From NCBI GenBank assembly GCA_032622095.1, contig CP136069.1:123556126-123620125 (forward strand): a stretch of DNA of 64,000 nt, written 5' to 3'. The notes under the pieces are model-generated. The model was not told the DNA's origin. It made no database searches and worked only from the letters and a program-made list of their open reading frames with translations. The translations under genes were made by a program, and so were the position numbers. Source of the stretch: Siphonodentalium dalli. Taxonomy: Eukaryota; Mollusca; Scaphopoda; Gadilida; Siphonodentaliidae. Positions 47,501 through 55,774 of this stretch are shown here, one piece after another (the first letter of the stretch is position 1; each line of letters starts with the position of its first letter).

Positions 47501-48007
47501 GGTTTGTAAACCCGCCCAGCCCCACCAACAACTTATTTTACCAAAATTACCCAAAAAAACCTTAAATTTGTTTTCCCATGGTGTTCTGTTTGTGTAAGAC
47601 TTCTCAACAAACTGTTCTATCAGTTATAATAACATGGAAATATGATTTTTGCATTCACCAGGATCATGTGAAATAACAGTAATTCGGTATGTCAAGACCT
47701 GTCACTTTTTTTTTAATTCCCTCCTTCATCAAGATATTTCTTCCCCTGATGGTCGGTCGTAAACCATCTTATCAAATTGCTGCAGCCTAATATGATCTTT
47801 AACTATATTTTCAGGCATGCTCTCGATGGGCTATACAACAACTTACACCGGATTAATGACGATCTTGCCCAGAAGAATAATTCCTTGATGCTTGACAACA
47901 GGTGCATGAATGGGCGTCAGAAGCTACAGGCGAGCCCACAGAGCTCATGCGAGCGAAATCTCACACTTACTGGAATTGAGAGGGAAAAATCACATGTTTT
48001 AGCGTAA
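38143..48007 (+). CDS. TEKT2: TEKT2, tektin-2 (five exons)
   Basis: Tektins are coiled-coil filament proteins inside ciliary and flagellar doublet microtubules; tektin-2 is needed for sperm and ciliary axonemes. Exons 38143-38556, 43751-43965, 45062-45284, 46656-46879 and 47815-48007 join in phase to 422 residues, close to the usual 400-440. The start is the first ATG after a likely 5'-UTR acceptor at 38119 and gives MATELRPSTRFQPPDW, like other tektin-2 N-termini. Visible signatures: NAERQRDASHQVRQE, LRNETDNQT, FEQLCLLQEARQQIQ, AEAEMKAS, the tektin nonapeptide RPNVELCRD at about 323-331, and LMLDNRCMNGRQKL near the C-terminus. The tektin domain spans nearly the whole protein. The last about 25 residues look unlike the vertebrate tail, so a further exon cannot be excluded, although the total length fits. 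Introns 1-4 contain many MITEs and a minisatellite. Confidence 0.95.
39139..39429. mobile_element. TTAA-2 MITE, near full-length
   Basis: GCCCTTCCATGACTGGAG at the left, CTCCCGTCATGAAAGGGTTAA at the right, two internal hairpins (AATTCTCTTATATATATGCG and the 39305-39360 pair) and a GGCCTAACAATATTTACCTT core. In TEKT2 intron 1. Confidence 0.78.
39721..39988. mobile_element. MITE with GGTACTCAATCCGA-type ends, short copy
   Basis: GGTTCTCAATCCGATCAGAG to CTCTGATCGGATTGAGTACC, with inner arms ATATTACTATTTCTT / AAGAAATAGTAATAT-like. A compact palindromic version of the 58.4-kb element. Confidence 0.82.
40010..40420. repeat. R2-like tandem repeat, two units
   Basis: TATAACTCCAGTTTGAATTA and ATAACTCCAGTTTAGATTAT start two units of about 160 bp; each has CTGAACCAAAG and CAGGCCAAGTTCGAATA. 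In TEKT2 intron 1. Confidence 0.65.
40957..41390. mobile_element. Double-hairpin MITE, full copy
   Basis: TGAGTTTAGTGTGTCT start and AGACACACTAAATTCAGGC end. Left hairpin disrupted by an extra ACCAGTGACCAATGCATC piece; core with CCCCTAATTTGCAGAAGATA; right hairpin intact. In TEKT2 intron 1. Confidence 0.83.
42379..42464. mobile_element. TTAA-2 MITE, right-end fragment
   Basis: TATATAAGAGAATGCACTGG, GCTGCACCAGCGCAGCTCCC and GTCATGAGAGGGTTAA. Left end missing. Confidence 0.68.
42571..42765. mobile_element. Mariner-like foldback MITE
   Basis: TACAGTAATGCCCTATGTAA to TTACTTAGGGCATTACTGTA, long arms with AACCACAGCAGAATTATGGG and its complement; the left arm lacks the TTGCCATTC segment. Confidence 0.88.
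43751..43965 (+). CDS. TEKT2: TEKT2 coding exon 2
   Basis: Acceptor TTACTTGCAG, 215 nt, donor GTGAGT at 43966 (phase 2). Encodes EVEVIGDIKKKLQNRV, the FEQLCLLQEARQQIQ helix and RSPNISYKPDPLRVPK. The intron before it is over 5 kb and filled with repeats. Confidence 0.94.
44316..44715 (+). mobile_element. TTAA-1 MITE, best-preserved copy
   Basis: TTAACCCTTTACCCAACAGA to TTTGTTGGGTAAAGGGTTAA. Order: left hairpin (GCATTCTCTTATATATGCGA and complement), spacer GTTAAAGAATGTAAG and GTGTTAAAAAAAG, right hairpin, then TCACAATGTGGTCAAGGAGC to GGCCGGTTTTGGCCGG. In TEKT2 intron 2. Confidence 0.9.
44758..44958 (+). repeat. 42-bp minisatellite, five copies
   Basis: Units start at 44758, 44800, 44842, 44884 and 44926 with GCGGATGAGTAGTTTGCCCT (or TGTGG...). 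Because 42 is divisible by three, open frames run through it on both strands; these are artefacts, as the array is inside TEKT2 intron 2. Confidence 0.93.
45062..45284 (+). CDS. TEKT2: TEKT2 coding exon 3
   Basis: Acceptor TTTAATCTGCAG, 223 nt, donor GTAAGA at 45285 (phase 0). Encodes STTPQQWEDFSRYNKERAEA, then the ATEYAFRKRIHEFE helix and ends in EWQKKN. The preceding intron carries a TTAA MITE (44316-44715) and a 42-bp minisatellite. Confidence 0.94.
45442..45780. mobile_element. Two TTAA-2 MITE fragments
   Basis: TAACCCTTTCATGATGGGAG near 45442 and ACCCTTTCATGACTGGTG near 45664 both head family fragments, the second with a complete GCATTCTCTTATATATGTGA hairpin. Neither has a matching right end; an AT dinucleotide run lies between. 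Confidence 0.62.
46077..46430. mobile_element. Long foldback MITE (TGGGACCATCTCC family)
   Basis: Arms of about 170 bp: TTTATGGGACCATCTCC, TGAATTTGAGCCATGCATTA, GTGCAAAATACACTCAT at the left and the inverted series at the right, with AAGGGG / CCCCTTT ends. In TEKT2 intron 3. Confidence 0.85.
46656..46879 (+). CDS. TEKT2: TEKT2 coding exon 4 with tektin nonapeptide
   Basis: Acceptor CCTTCTTTAG, 224 nt, donor GTATGT at 46880 (phase 2). Encodes TEGEIEKLENDI, the family signature RPNVELCRD followed by APQYGLTDEV, and ends in the KCKQAK heptad region. The signature confirms the family; flanking residues favour tektin-2 over the other tektins. Confidence 0.95.
47815..48007 (+). CDS. TEKT2: TEKT2 coding exon 5 (probably terminal)
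   Basis: Acceptor ATATTTTCAG; the first G completes a Lys codon, then HALDGLYNNLHRINDDLAQK, LMLDNRCMNGRQKL and a tail to TAA at 48005-48007. The tail after RQKL does not resemble the vertebrate end. A weak GC donor (CAG/GCGAGC) about 70 nt before the stop would be the place for an alternative further exon, but none was recognised downstream. Confidence 0.85.
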
Positions 48008-48130
48008 TTCCTTGAGCATAGAATTTTTCAGAGGTTATGGGCAGTATTATTCAATGAGGCACGCAACTGTTTTCTTACAAGGAATTATCATCATTCACAT
48101 ACAAGCCACACATGGTGTTCAAGCCTATAT

Positions 48131-49022
48131 TATACAGGGCCGGGAACCTGCGTCATAGTTTGCTCGAAAATGGTGGCAATATATCACACCTGACAATTTA
48201 AAGATGAATTTTTTATATATTTTAAAGATATCAGCAAGTTATTCAACTAATGAGTAATCATAACTACAGTAATGCCCTATGCAAAATGCAAAAATACTTT
48301 ATAATATGTCATATCCTAGTTTATTAACTTTTTCCTCGTTAATTCTGGTCGCCTCGCCATTTTTAATGCGTGATACTCATCAACTCGAAACCACGTGATT
48401 CCCCACCGTGTTATGGTGAGCCGAGAAACGGTTCTACAATGTAAGAGATTGGAACAGAACATAGCGCGGCATTGTGTATCCATGCTGGGCATATACAGTA
48501 ATGCTCTATAAGTAATCGACTTCTTAACCACATCAGAATTATGGGTAACTTTTCAGGATTTAGTCGGAAATATGGCTTGTTGCCATTCATCGAAAAGCTC
48601 TCGGGGAGAGCTTTCCGATGAATGGCAACAAGCCATATTTCTGACTAAATCCTGAAAAGTTACCCATAATTCTGCTGTGTTTAAGGAGTTGATTACTTAG
48701 GGCATTACTGTACTCAACTCAGACAATTGCAAAAACAGATATTAAACAGATTTGTTTGAATCAGATTTTGGCGTTCAAATTTCATGCATCCAACAATGGT
48801 GACCGAAGTCACTTGAGCCTTTATTACTTCTCAACAGTTATATTGGGGCTGGATTCATAGTGAGCTAGTAAACATTGATACATAGCTCATTGGCCATTTT
48901 TTTTGGTTGAATTACTTATCTACCAGCACATGCAAAAAAACAATGTATTGCTAACATCAATATAATTTTAGACATCTTGCCGCCATTTTCGAACAAATTA
49001 TGACGTAGGTTCCCCCACAACA
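48131..49022. mobile_element. Inverted-repeat element with nested foldback MITE
   Basis: ACAGGGCCGGGAACCTGCGT and GCTCGAAAATGGTGGCAATA at the left pair with GCCGCCATTTTCGAACAAAT and ATGACGTAGGTTCCC at the right. It contains the palindromic MITE at 48494-48713 and the segment 48287-48493 that is repeated inverted at 53.6 kb. Begins about 125 bp after the TEKT2 stop. Confidence 0.7.
48494..48713. mobile_element. Mariner-like foldback MITE
   Basis: TACAGTAATGCTCTATAAGT to ACTTAGGGCATTACTGTA with full arms and CTCTCGGGGAGAG centre. Shares the AACCACATCAGAATTATGGG variant with the copy at 53420-53637, so the two are sister copies. Confidence 0.88.
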
Positions 49023-49269
49023 CTTGTTTATGACTGGTTTTTTTTTCTCCGTGTCTTAAAATAGGATAAAATATAGATGATTTGCAAAGATTTGAGACCT
49101 TTGGCTTAATAATGTCAAACTGGTGATATAAATAGCATGATTCAACTGGAAAAAAAGATTCATTATTGAAATTATTCTCTGAATATCAGTGATTCATTCA
49201 CATAGTGTTGACTTGATGAGCGTAGTGCTTGACACAAATGTGGTCAGTACATTAAGGAGCACTTTGAGC

Positions 49270-49527
49270 TTAACCCTTTCTATACTGAATGGATTCTCAC
49301 ATTCAGCGATAAACATATACAGGTACATTGAAATGGTCTATTATTAACTTGGGGGGGGGGGTTGGGTGCTCAGGTTATAAAAGTAGATGAAAAGATAATA
49401 CAAGTGCAGAAGGATTCATATTCATTGGCGGGAAATATTCAGATAATAAGTTCAACAAATGACCTATTATCTTAACATTTCCTGATGGAACTACTCATCA
49501 ATGAGTATTTAGTATAGAGAGGGTTGA
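49270..49527. mobile_element. TTAA-3 MITE (CCCTTTCTATACT family)
   Basis: TTAACCCTTTCTATACTGAA at the left and TTTAGTATAGAGAGGGTTGA at the right (right TTAA mutated to TTGA). Inside: a poly-G run and GTGCAGAAGGATTCATATTC. A right-end relic with TTTAGTATAGAAAGGGTTAA is at 45992-46013. Confidence 0.78.
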
Positions 49528-49529
49528 AA

Positions 49530-50980
49530 CATTTTCAATCTTTGACCATGATAATACATAATTTTTCATTTGAATTTTTGTTTTACTAGAGAACTTTAGT
49601 ATATCAATATTTTAGAGTCTCTTACTTTTAATGATATATGATTTTATATATATAATATAATAGGAAGCTAGTTTGAACGCTGTGTGTGACTTTTGAATTC
49701 CAGTATACAGTTATTTTCACTTTTCAAAAGATACCAATGTATCACAGAAGATTTTATTATATAAAAGGAACAATACATGTAGTCATATGTTGCTTCTCGA
49801 TATACATAGATGAGAAATTTCTTAGAACTGAGGATATTAGTGGAAAATGATTTTATAACTGCTTCGCAAAATTTCAGCCCCAATTTCTTTAACTTGATGC
49901 CAATTTGAGGTACCATAACAATTCTTGTTGGAATTGCACAACCATATTCAGCTCATTATAAGTGTGATTCCTAGTCAACATCATTCTACTAACATGTGAT
50001 GGAGAAGTTTTTCTACTTTGAAAATCAGCTATACTTAAATGACAATTGTATCTAAGTAAGAATAGCATTATATAAAATACTTTAAAATGGAAAATGCACC
50101 TGAAAATGTTTCCATTAAATACATGATTTCATGTGTAAGTATTCTGCTGAAACTGTAGTGGCAAGTTATATTACTAATAGTGTCATGGGAATGAGGTACC
50201 ACCGTTGTGAGATATAAGATGATATGTTTTCATAAGTTTTAATGGGGAAGAAGAGAGAAAGGATCAGTGGATGGGTGAGGAGCTGTTGAGTTCAACTCAT
50301 GCATTTTTGGTTATCTATTTTTTTGTTTACGTAATCGCATCATATCAGTTAGCCTTTAGCACTGCTTTGATTCGAAATCAGCTGTTTTCCCCCAATCAAA
50401 TGATCACTGTGATAAATGTTTTTTGTTATATATTTTATCAAATGAGTTGTTATGAGGAATTATTCGATTGATATGGGTAATTAGTATGATTACCCTTTAT
50501 TAGGAGAGTTATATATTGTCTTTGTTTTTATGATCTATATCAACTGATGGATTTATTGAAGGATGAAATAAATTGGTGATTTTATCAATTAGTTTTTATA
50601 ATAAAACCATTCAGTGTACAATTATGTCCATTGTTCTGAGATCAGACATAGTAATTTAGTTTAGTTCTCAGTATTTTGTGCACTCTTTGCACAATCCAGC
50701 ACATTTTAAACATATTTTATGTATGCCAGATGTAAATATCTAATAAGAACTTAAATCCTGTTGAAAGTTTCCTGTTTGTCTGATCCTTTTGGTCATTTTC
50801 TTTGTTGATTGAAGTTACACCCATTGCAAATGCTTCAACATTAATTAATATTAATGGTATATGAAAATTCTTTAGATGAGATCATGAGAGCTGGACGAAA
50901 CATTACATTTAACTCTCATGATAATTTTTTCTCAAAATAGTCAACGACAAAAGTAAATTGATAGGTTCAGTTTAGATTCA
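49530..50980. other. Unassigned sequence downstream of TEKT2
   Basis: AT-rich, with no recognised exon. AATAAA hexamers occur near 50567 and 50599 but cannot be tied to TEKT2. Confidence 0.4.
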
Positions 50981-50989
50981 AACTAAGTC

Positions 50990-51364
50990 TGACTTTAGTG
51001 TGCCTGTCATTTGCAGAATGAGGTCCCCAGAGGGTGATTTTAGTGACGCCATCCCACATGGTGGGCTAGCATCACCAAATTCACCCTCTGGGGACCTCAT
51101 TCTGCTTAGGCCGCATCTGATATGGGAGACATAGACTCAGATTGAAGTTCCCAAATGGTGAATATTGTGATGTACACCCACTGGGAACCTCTATTATGCA
51201 ATATAATATGTTGTCTGCCAATTTGGGGATATAGAAGAACTAAACTAAAAAAGAAATAGAATCTATGTGAAGAAGTTTCTATAGAAATATGATAATGAAA
51301 CTTTCCAGAGAAGATGAGGCCCAAGCAGAATGAGGCCCCCAGAGGGTGAATTTAGTGATGCTAG
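50990..51364. mobile_element. Double-hairpin MITE, right end replaced
   Basis: TGACTTTAGTGTGCCTGTCA, left hairpin intact, core with CCCACTGGGAACCTC, right hairpin begins at 51328 (GAATGAGGCCCCCAGAGGGT) but stops at 51364, where the GGTTCTTCG repeat starts. Confidence 0.75.
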
Positions 51365-51645
51365 CCATTTTCGGTTGGTCCTTCGTGGATCCAATGTGGT
51401 TCTTTTGTTTTGTTCTTCGTTGAACCGTTTTGGTTCTTCGGTTGGGTTCTTAGTAGAATCACCTTGGCTCTTTGGAGAACCATTTTGGTTTCTTAGTTTT
51501 GTTCTTAATGCATCCATTTTGGTTCTTCGAGTTGGTTCTTCATTGAACTGGTTCTCCAGAGTACCAACATGTTCTACATATAACCAACTGGTCTAAGAGA
51601 ACCAACTCATTCCACAAAGAACCAACATTTTTTGGAGTGTATCCT
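51365..51645. repeat. GGTTCTTCG/GAACC-rich degenerate repeat
   Basis: Short units like TTTTGGTTCTTCGTTGAACC repeat about ten times; towards the right they appear as the complement (AGAGAACCAACT, ACAAAGAACCAAC), so the tract is roughly self-complementary. It interrupts the preceding MITE. Confidence 0.75.
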
Positions 51646-52109
51646 GAATATGACATTGTAAAATGTTACATTAATATTAGATACTCTTGATACCACTGTA
51701 CTCATTATATACGAGCCGTCCATACATACACATCTTATATAATTATGTCATGGTCTCTTAAATTAATATTCTATCACATACATATAGTACCATATATACC
51801 ATGACGTACATAACAAGCGTGTATATTGAAGACGGGTACCTTTAAGGGGCAGCGCGAATGCGTTACAAGCCGTACGCTAGACCGAGGTGTAGAAGATACA
51901 TCGGTAACATACATCTTACCACTAATATCAAACGACTAGAAACTATTCCAATTTGCCAAATTTCACCCAGTCAATAATTGGCGTCTGGGACACAGTCTCG
52001 AACAGATATTGAATTGTCAATAGATATCAACGGTGAATGATATCTTTTAGCAAGGTCAATAATATATATCAGCTATATATATAGAGTTCAGAGCTTCTGA
52101 GATGAAGAT

Positions 52110-52390
52110 TGTGAGTATCACGCAACAGCGGGTTAGCGTCACTATATTCACAGTCTGGGGTCCCATTCTGCTTATATGGGCATCGTCTCTGGAAAGTATC
52201 TTTATTATCAAATTAACAAGTTTTTTTTAATTATGGTAGTTTCTTTAAAAACTTATTTAGAAAGTTTTGTTTATATAGTTTCGTCTGTCTGTATCCCGAA
52301 ATTGGCAGACGACACAGGGCATACTTGAGGTGCCCAATGGGTGCACTTCACCACCTGCCCCATCTGGGAACTTACATGTATAAATGTATG
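52110..52390. mobile_element. Double-hairpin MITE, degenerate piece
   Basis: GTCACTATATTCACAGTCTG, GGTCCCATTCTGC, then a core like that of the 7619 copy (TTGGCAGACGACACA, GAGGTGCCCAATGGGTG). Ends lost. Confidence 0.6.
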
Positions 52391-52764
52391 TATATGAGGC
52401 TATCGACATACGGCCATAGATGATGGATACGGGCATGGCCATTTGTCCCTATCCAGTATAAACCTTGACTGCACATGAGTGTTTTCACTTCAACCAGCCA
52501 AAAGCCGCGGTGGTTCAATCAGTAAGGTGCATGGTGCATTCTTTTTGGCGTCTCCTATACCCCCTCCAAAATTAGGTGAAAATGTTCAATAGTAACTGTT
52601 GTGCATGACATAACATATAAGTTCGAAATTTCAGACCAAACGTAATAAAGGGGTGTGATGCAGTTGCAAATTCTAAGGTGATGGACACCCAATGCAACGG
52701 AGACCCTCTCGTCACGTCTCTGCACATGTTGTTGTTGTTGTTGTTCCTGTTGTTAGAACAAATT

Positions 52765-53134
52765 GTATTCGAGTCGAGGAACCCACACACCAAAGCTCAA
52801 AGTGATCAGATATCTATTTTTGAAACTTGTTATTTCCCGAGATATATTTTTTGGCGGCCTGGCAAATATTCGTCAAGCCGACGGTCTCGGACCAAATTGC
52901 GGATGAAGATGGATAACTCTAAAATCAAGTGGCTTTGGGTGTTAGATATTTGACACTCCGGCCAAATTTCGTTGAACAAAATGTTGATAAATAACACTTT
53001 TTGGGCAATTTTATACTATAGTTGACTGTTAGCATTATAGTTTGGGACAATTAATTGATTCTGACAACTGAAGCGGCATTTCAAAAATGTTGTTGTTGGA
53101 ATCTGATCATCGAATCGGATTTAGTACCTTTAAT
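52765..53134. mobile_element. MITE with GGTACTCAATCCGA-type ends, left end lost
   Basis: Shares TTCGAGTCGAGGAACCCAC, GTTGAACAAAATGTTGATAA and TCGGATTTAGTACCTTTAA with the 58.4-kb copy. The TTGTTG run at 52729-52750 replaces its left end. Confidence 0.7.
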
Positions 53135-53419
53135 ATGTGCATCGTTTTCGGTTCCAACCGCATCGCGCCCACTGCATCGCGCCGTGAAATGCATTCTCTA
53201 CGTTTATATAGTTGGATCGATAAGAAACAGAGCCCGGAAGCTAGATGTATTCAACCAGACGTATATATATATAGTAGTTTGTATTGAGATCATAGCCTAT
53301 GGACTCGGCTGCCAATTGAATCGAAACAGAATGAAACATTGTCAAATAAATCAAATTTGTCGCCTCTGTTTATTAAATTATCCACAGTGCGTATCGGCTT
53401 GATTTCCGATAGATGTGTA

Positions 53420-53637
53420 CAGTAATGCTCGAAGTAATCGACTTCTTAACCACATCAGAATTATGGGTAACTTTTCAGTATTTAGTCGGAAATATGGCTT
53501 GTTGCCATTCATCGGAAAGCTCTCCCCGAGAGCTTTTCGATGAATGGCAACAAGCCACATTTCCGACTAAATCCTGAAAAGTTACCCATAATTCTGATGT
53601 GGTTAAGAAGTCGATTACTTATAGAGCATTACTGTAT
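53420..53637. mobile_element. Mariner-like foldback MITE
   Basis: ACAGTAATGCTCGAAGTAAT to ATAGAGCATTACTGTA, full arms and a CTCTCCCCGAGAG centre. Inverted sister of 48494-48713. Confidence 0.88.
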
Positions 53638-53824
53638 ATGCCCAGCATGGATACACAATGCCGCGCTATGTTCGGTTCCAATCTCTTACATTGTAGAACC
53701 GTTTCTCGGCTCACCATAACACGGTGGGGAATCACGTGGTTTCGAGTTGATGAGTATCACGCATTCAAAATGGCCGAGGCGACCAGAATTAACGAGGAAA
53801 GTATTTTTGCATGCAGCTATATAT
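53638..53824. repeat. Inverted copy of 48287-48493
   Basis: ATGCCCAGCATGGATACACA, ACGGTGGGGAATCACGTGGT and GCGACCAGAATTAACGAGGA are the complement of sequence upstream of the MITE at 48494. The 48.3-kb copy carries an extra 31 bp (about 48301-48331). A third, more diverged copy is at about 54150-54250. Confidence 0.85.
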
Positions 53825-54851
53825 TTTTCAAACAAGGTTATATATATATACCTCATTTGTGTCCAAGCTCAAAGTTGTTTGCTAACTCTAACATTCTGAC
53901 CAAGAACGGTGTCCAAACCGACAGTTGTTTGCTATATATAACATTCTGACCAAAGCTGTCAGTCGAAGGATTCTCCTAGATGTATGGACTGGTGTGTTCC
54001 TCGAGCCACCGACTGGCAACTTTGGCCAGAATGTTATTGACAAAGTTGCTAATGAGTATATGCTTGTAAGTTGTAACAGTCAAAATGCTATATATTTATG
54101 TGTTGCGTTATAGTTCTTGATATATTATGTTTTTGTACGTTTCCGCTCGTGTTGGCCATTTTGAATGCGTGGCAAGCACCAATCTCGAAAACCATGCACG
54201 TGATTCCCTACCGTGCATAAATGGTAATAGATACCTTTCGCATCTTGAACGAAAACAACTAGTTATGGCTAATATGGTACTGTGTCACTCGAATTTATGT
54301 TCTTTGTATTCGTTGTCGTTTTTCTCTATTCGTTGTTACGATTACAGGTTCGGATTTCCAACAAAACTCACAAATACTTGATATAGTAATAAGTTCGTGA
54401 TCGTTACTCAGTTCATCAATGTGGGAGAGGACTCTGGTATTATAACCCTAAATTGTGATAACTATGTGACCTTACTTGTTATCAATTATAGCAGACTGTT
54501 TAAGGTATAACTAAACTACTCCAATATGGACTCCGAGAACAATTTGGATAAATTTTTAAATAGAAAAAATATGGCACAAACTTTACAGGAGTGGCTAAAA
54601 CAACCCATACATACTGACTATGAGGCCCCCACCCCACCCCCCTGGAATGCGGAATACCACTTAACACATAGGGTGGCCGGAATACGGAATACCAGTTAAC
54701 AGCAATATGGAATTTTCCGGATAAATTTTCTATTGCCGTTCGAACGCCGGTCTTACCGCAGTGTCCATGTCTAAAGTTATATAAAATGAAGATGATCGAC
54801 GATCTGTATGTCAAACCGTAAATTTATTGTGACAAAAATCGCATTTATATT

Positions 54852-55110
54852 ACGAAGTGGCTAAAGAACGGTATACCGCTCTTTAGTACTGAGGGCTAAA
54901 GAACGGTATACCGCTCTTTAGTGATGAGGGCTAAAGAGCGGTACGGATTATAACGTTATGTGTTGGCGCAATGCGCAAAATATATTGGCAACGCACGTGC
55001 CGCTCATCCAACCTGGACCGCTCTTTAGCACCGATGGCTAAAGAGCAGTATACCGTTCTTTAGCACCAAACGCTAAAGAGTGGTATACCGTTCATTAGCG
55101 TATCAGGCCC
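54852..55110. repeat. Array of a 24-bp palindromic motif, left arm
   Basis: AAAGAACGGTATACCGCTCT plus TTAG, itself palindromic about GGTATACC, recurs about five times with short spacers (TACTGAGGG, TGATGAGGG, CACCGATGG, CACCAAACG). Confidence 0.88.
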
Positions 55111-55119
55111 ATATAGCTA

Positions 55120-55774
55120 TAAGGTGACACTCCACAGTTTCTGCAGGGATTGTTGCAAAAATAAGGGGGGCACCAATTCAATGAAAAATAACTGAAATGT
55201 GATCCCACAACACATATACAATGTATATATAACTGGGTTGAGCACATGTCATACTAGGCTTAAAGATTTTGGTACAGAATTGTCATTTTAATGGGGGTAG
55301 CAAGAGTTATGCCCCTTGATTGTGTGACTGAAAAATGAAAATTTGATGCAAAAATGGCCAAAATAAGCGATTTTCAGGCCCGTGGGACACAAAAACCAGA
55401 CAATCTATGGTATAGCCGCCTATGTTGTCTGGAAGAACACTGTTTCCTCACAATAATATCAAAAAATTTCAAACTTCTCACCACTTTAATTTTTTTTTAA
55501 ATATTTTTCATGCAGATGACAAATTTTAGGTGCTAAAAAGTCACGCTGGTGTGTGGAGCCACTGTTTCGCAGAAATCGCTACTACTTCATACTGGTGGGG
55601 TCAAGGTCACCTGAAGCAATATTTTTCAAAACTCAAAGACATCCTCTATAAATCCACAAATTCACAACTAACCTTCTCTCAATAAACATACCACACCCAT
55701 GGTGACAGAAAACACTGGTACTCTATTCTAAGAAATTTACCCCTACTGATCATTCGAAACTGTGGAGTGTCACA
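55120..55774. mobile_element. Nested 655-bp element with TA target duplication
   Basis: GTGACACTCCACAGTTTC near the left end and GAAACTGTGGAGTGTCAC near the right end are exact complements. TA lies at 55118-55119 and 55775-55776. The homologous uninterrupted sequence CATATAGCTAAAGCGCGG at 58078-58095 shows a single TA at this site, so the insertion is proved within the window. TA duplication suits a Tc1/mariner-type element; no transposase inside. Confidence 0.87.

Noticed and set aside
53599-53949. 116-codon frame similar to the minus-strand frame at 48316-48531
   Set aside because: The similarity is explained by the inverted duplicate repeat; it begins inside a MITE arm and has no recognised domain.
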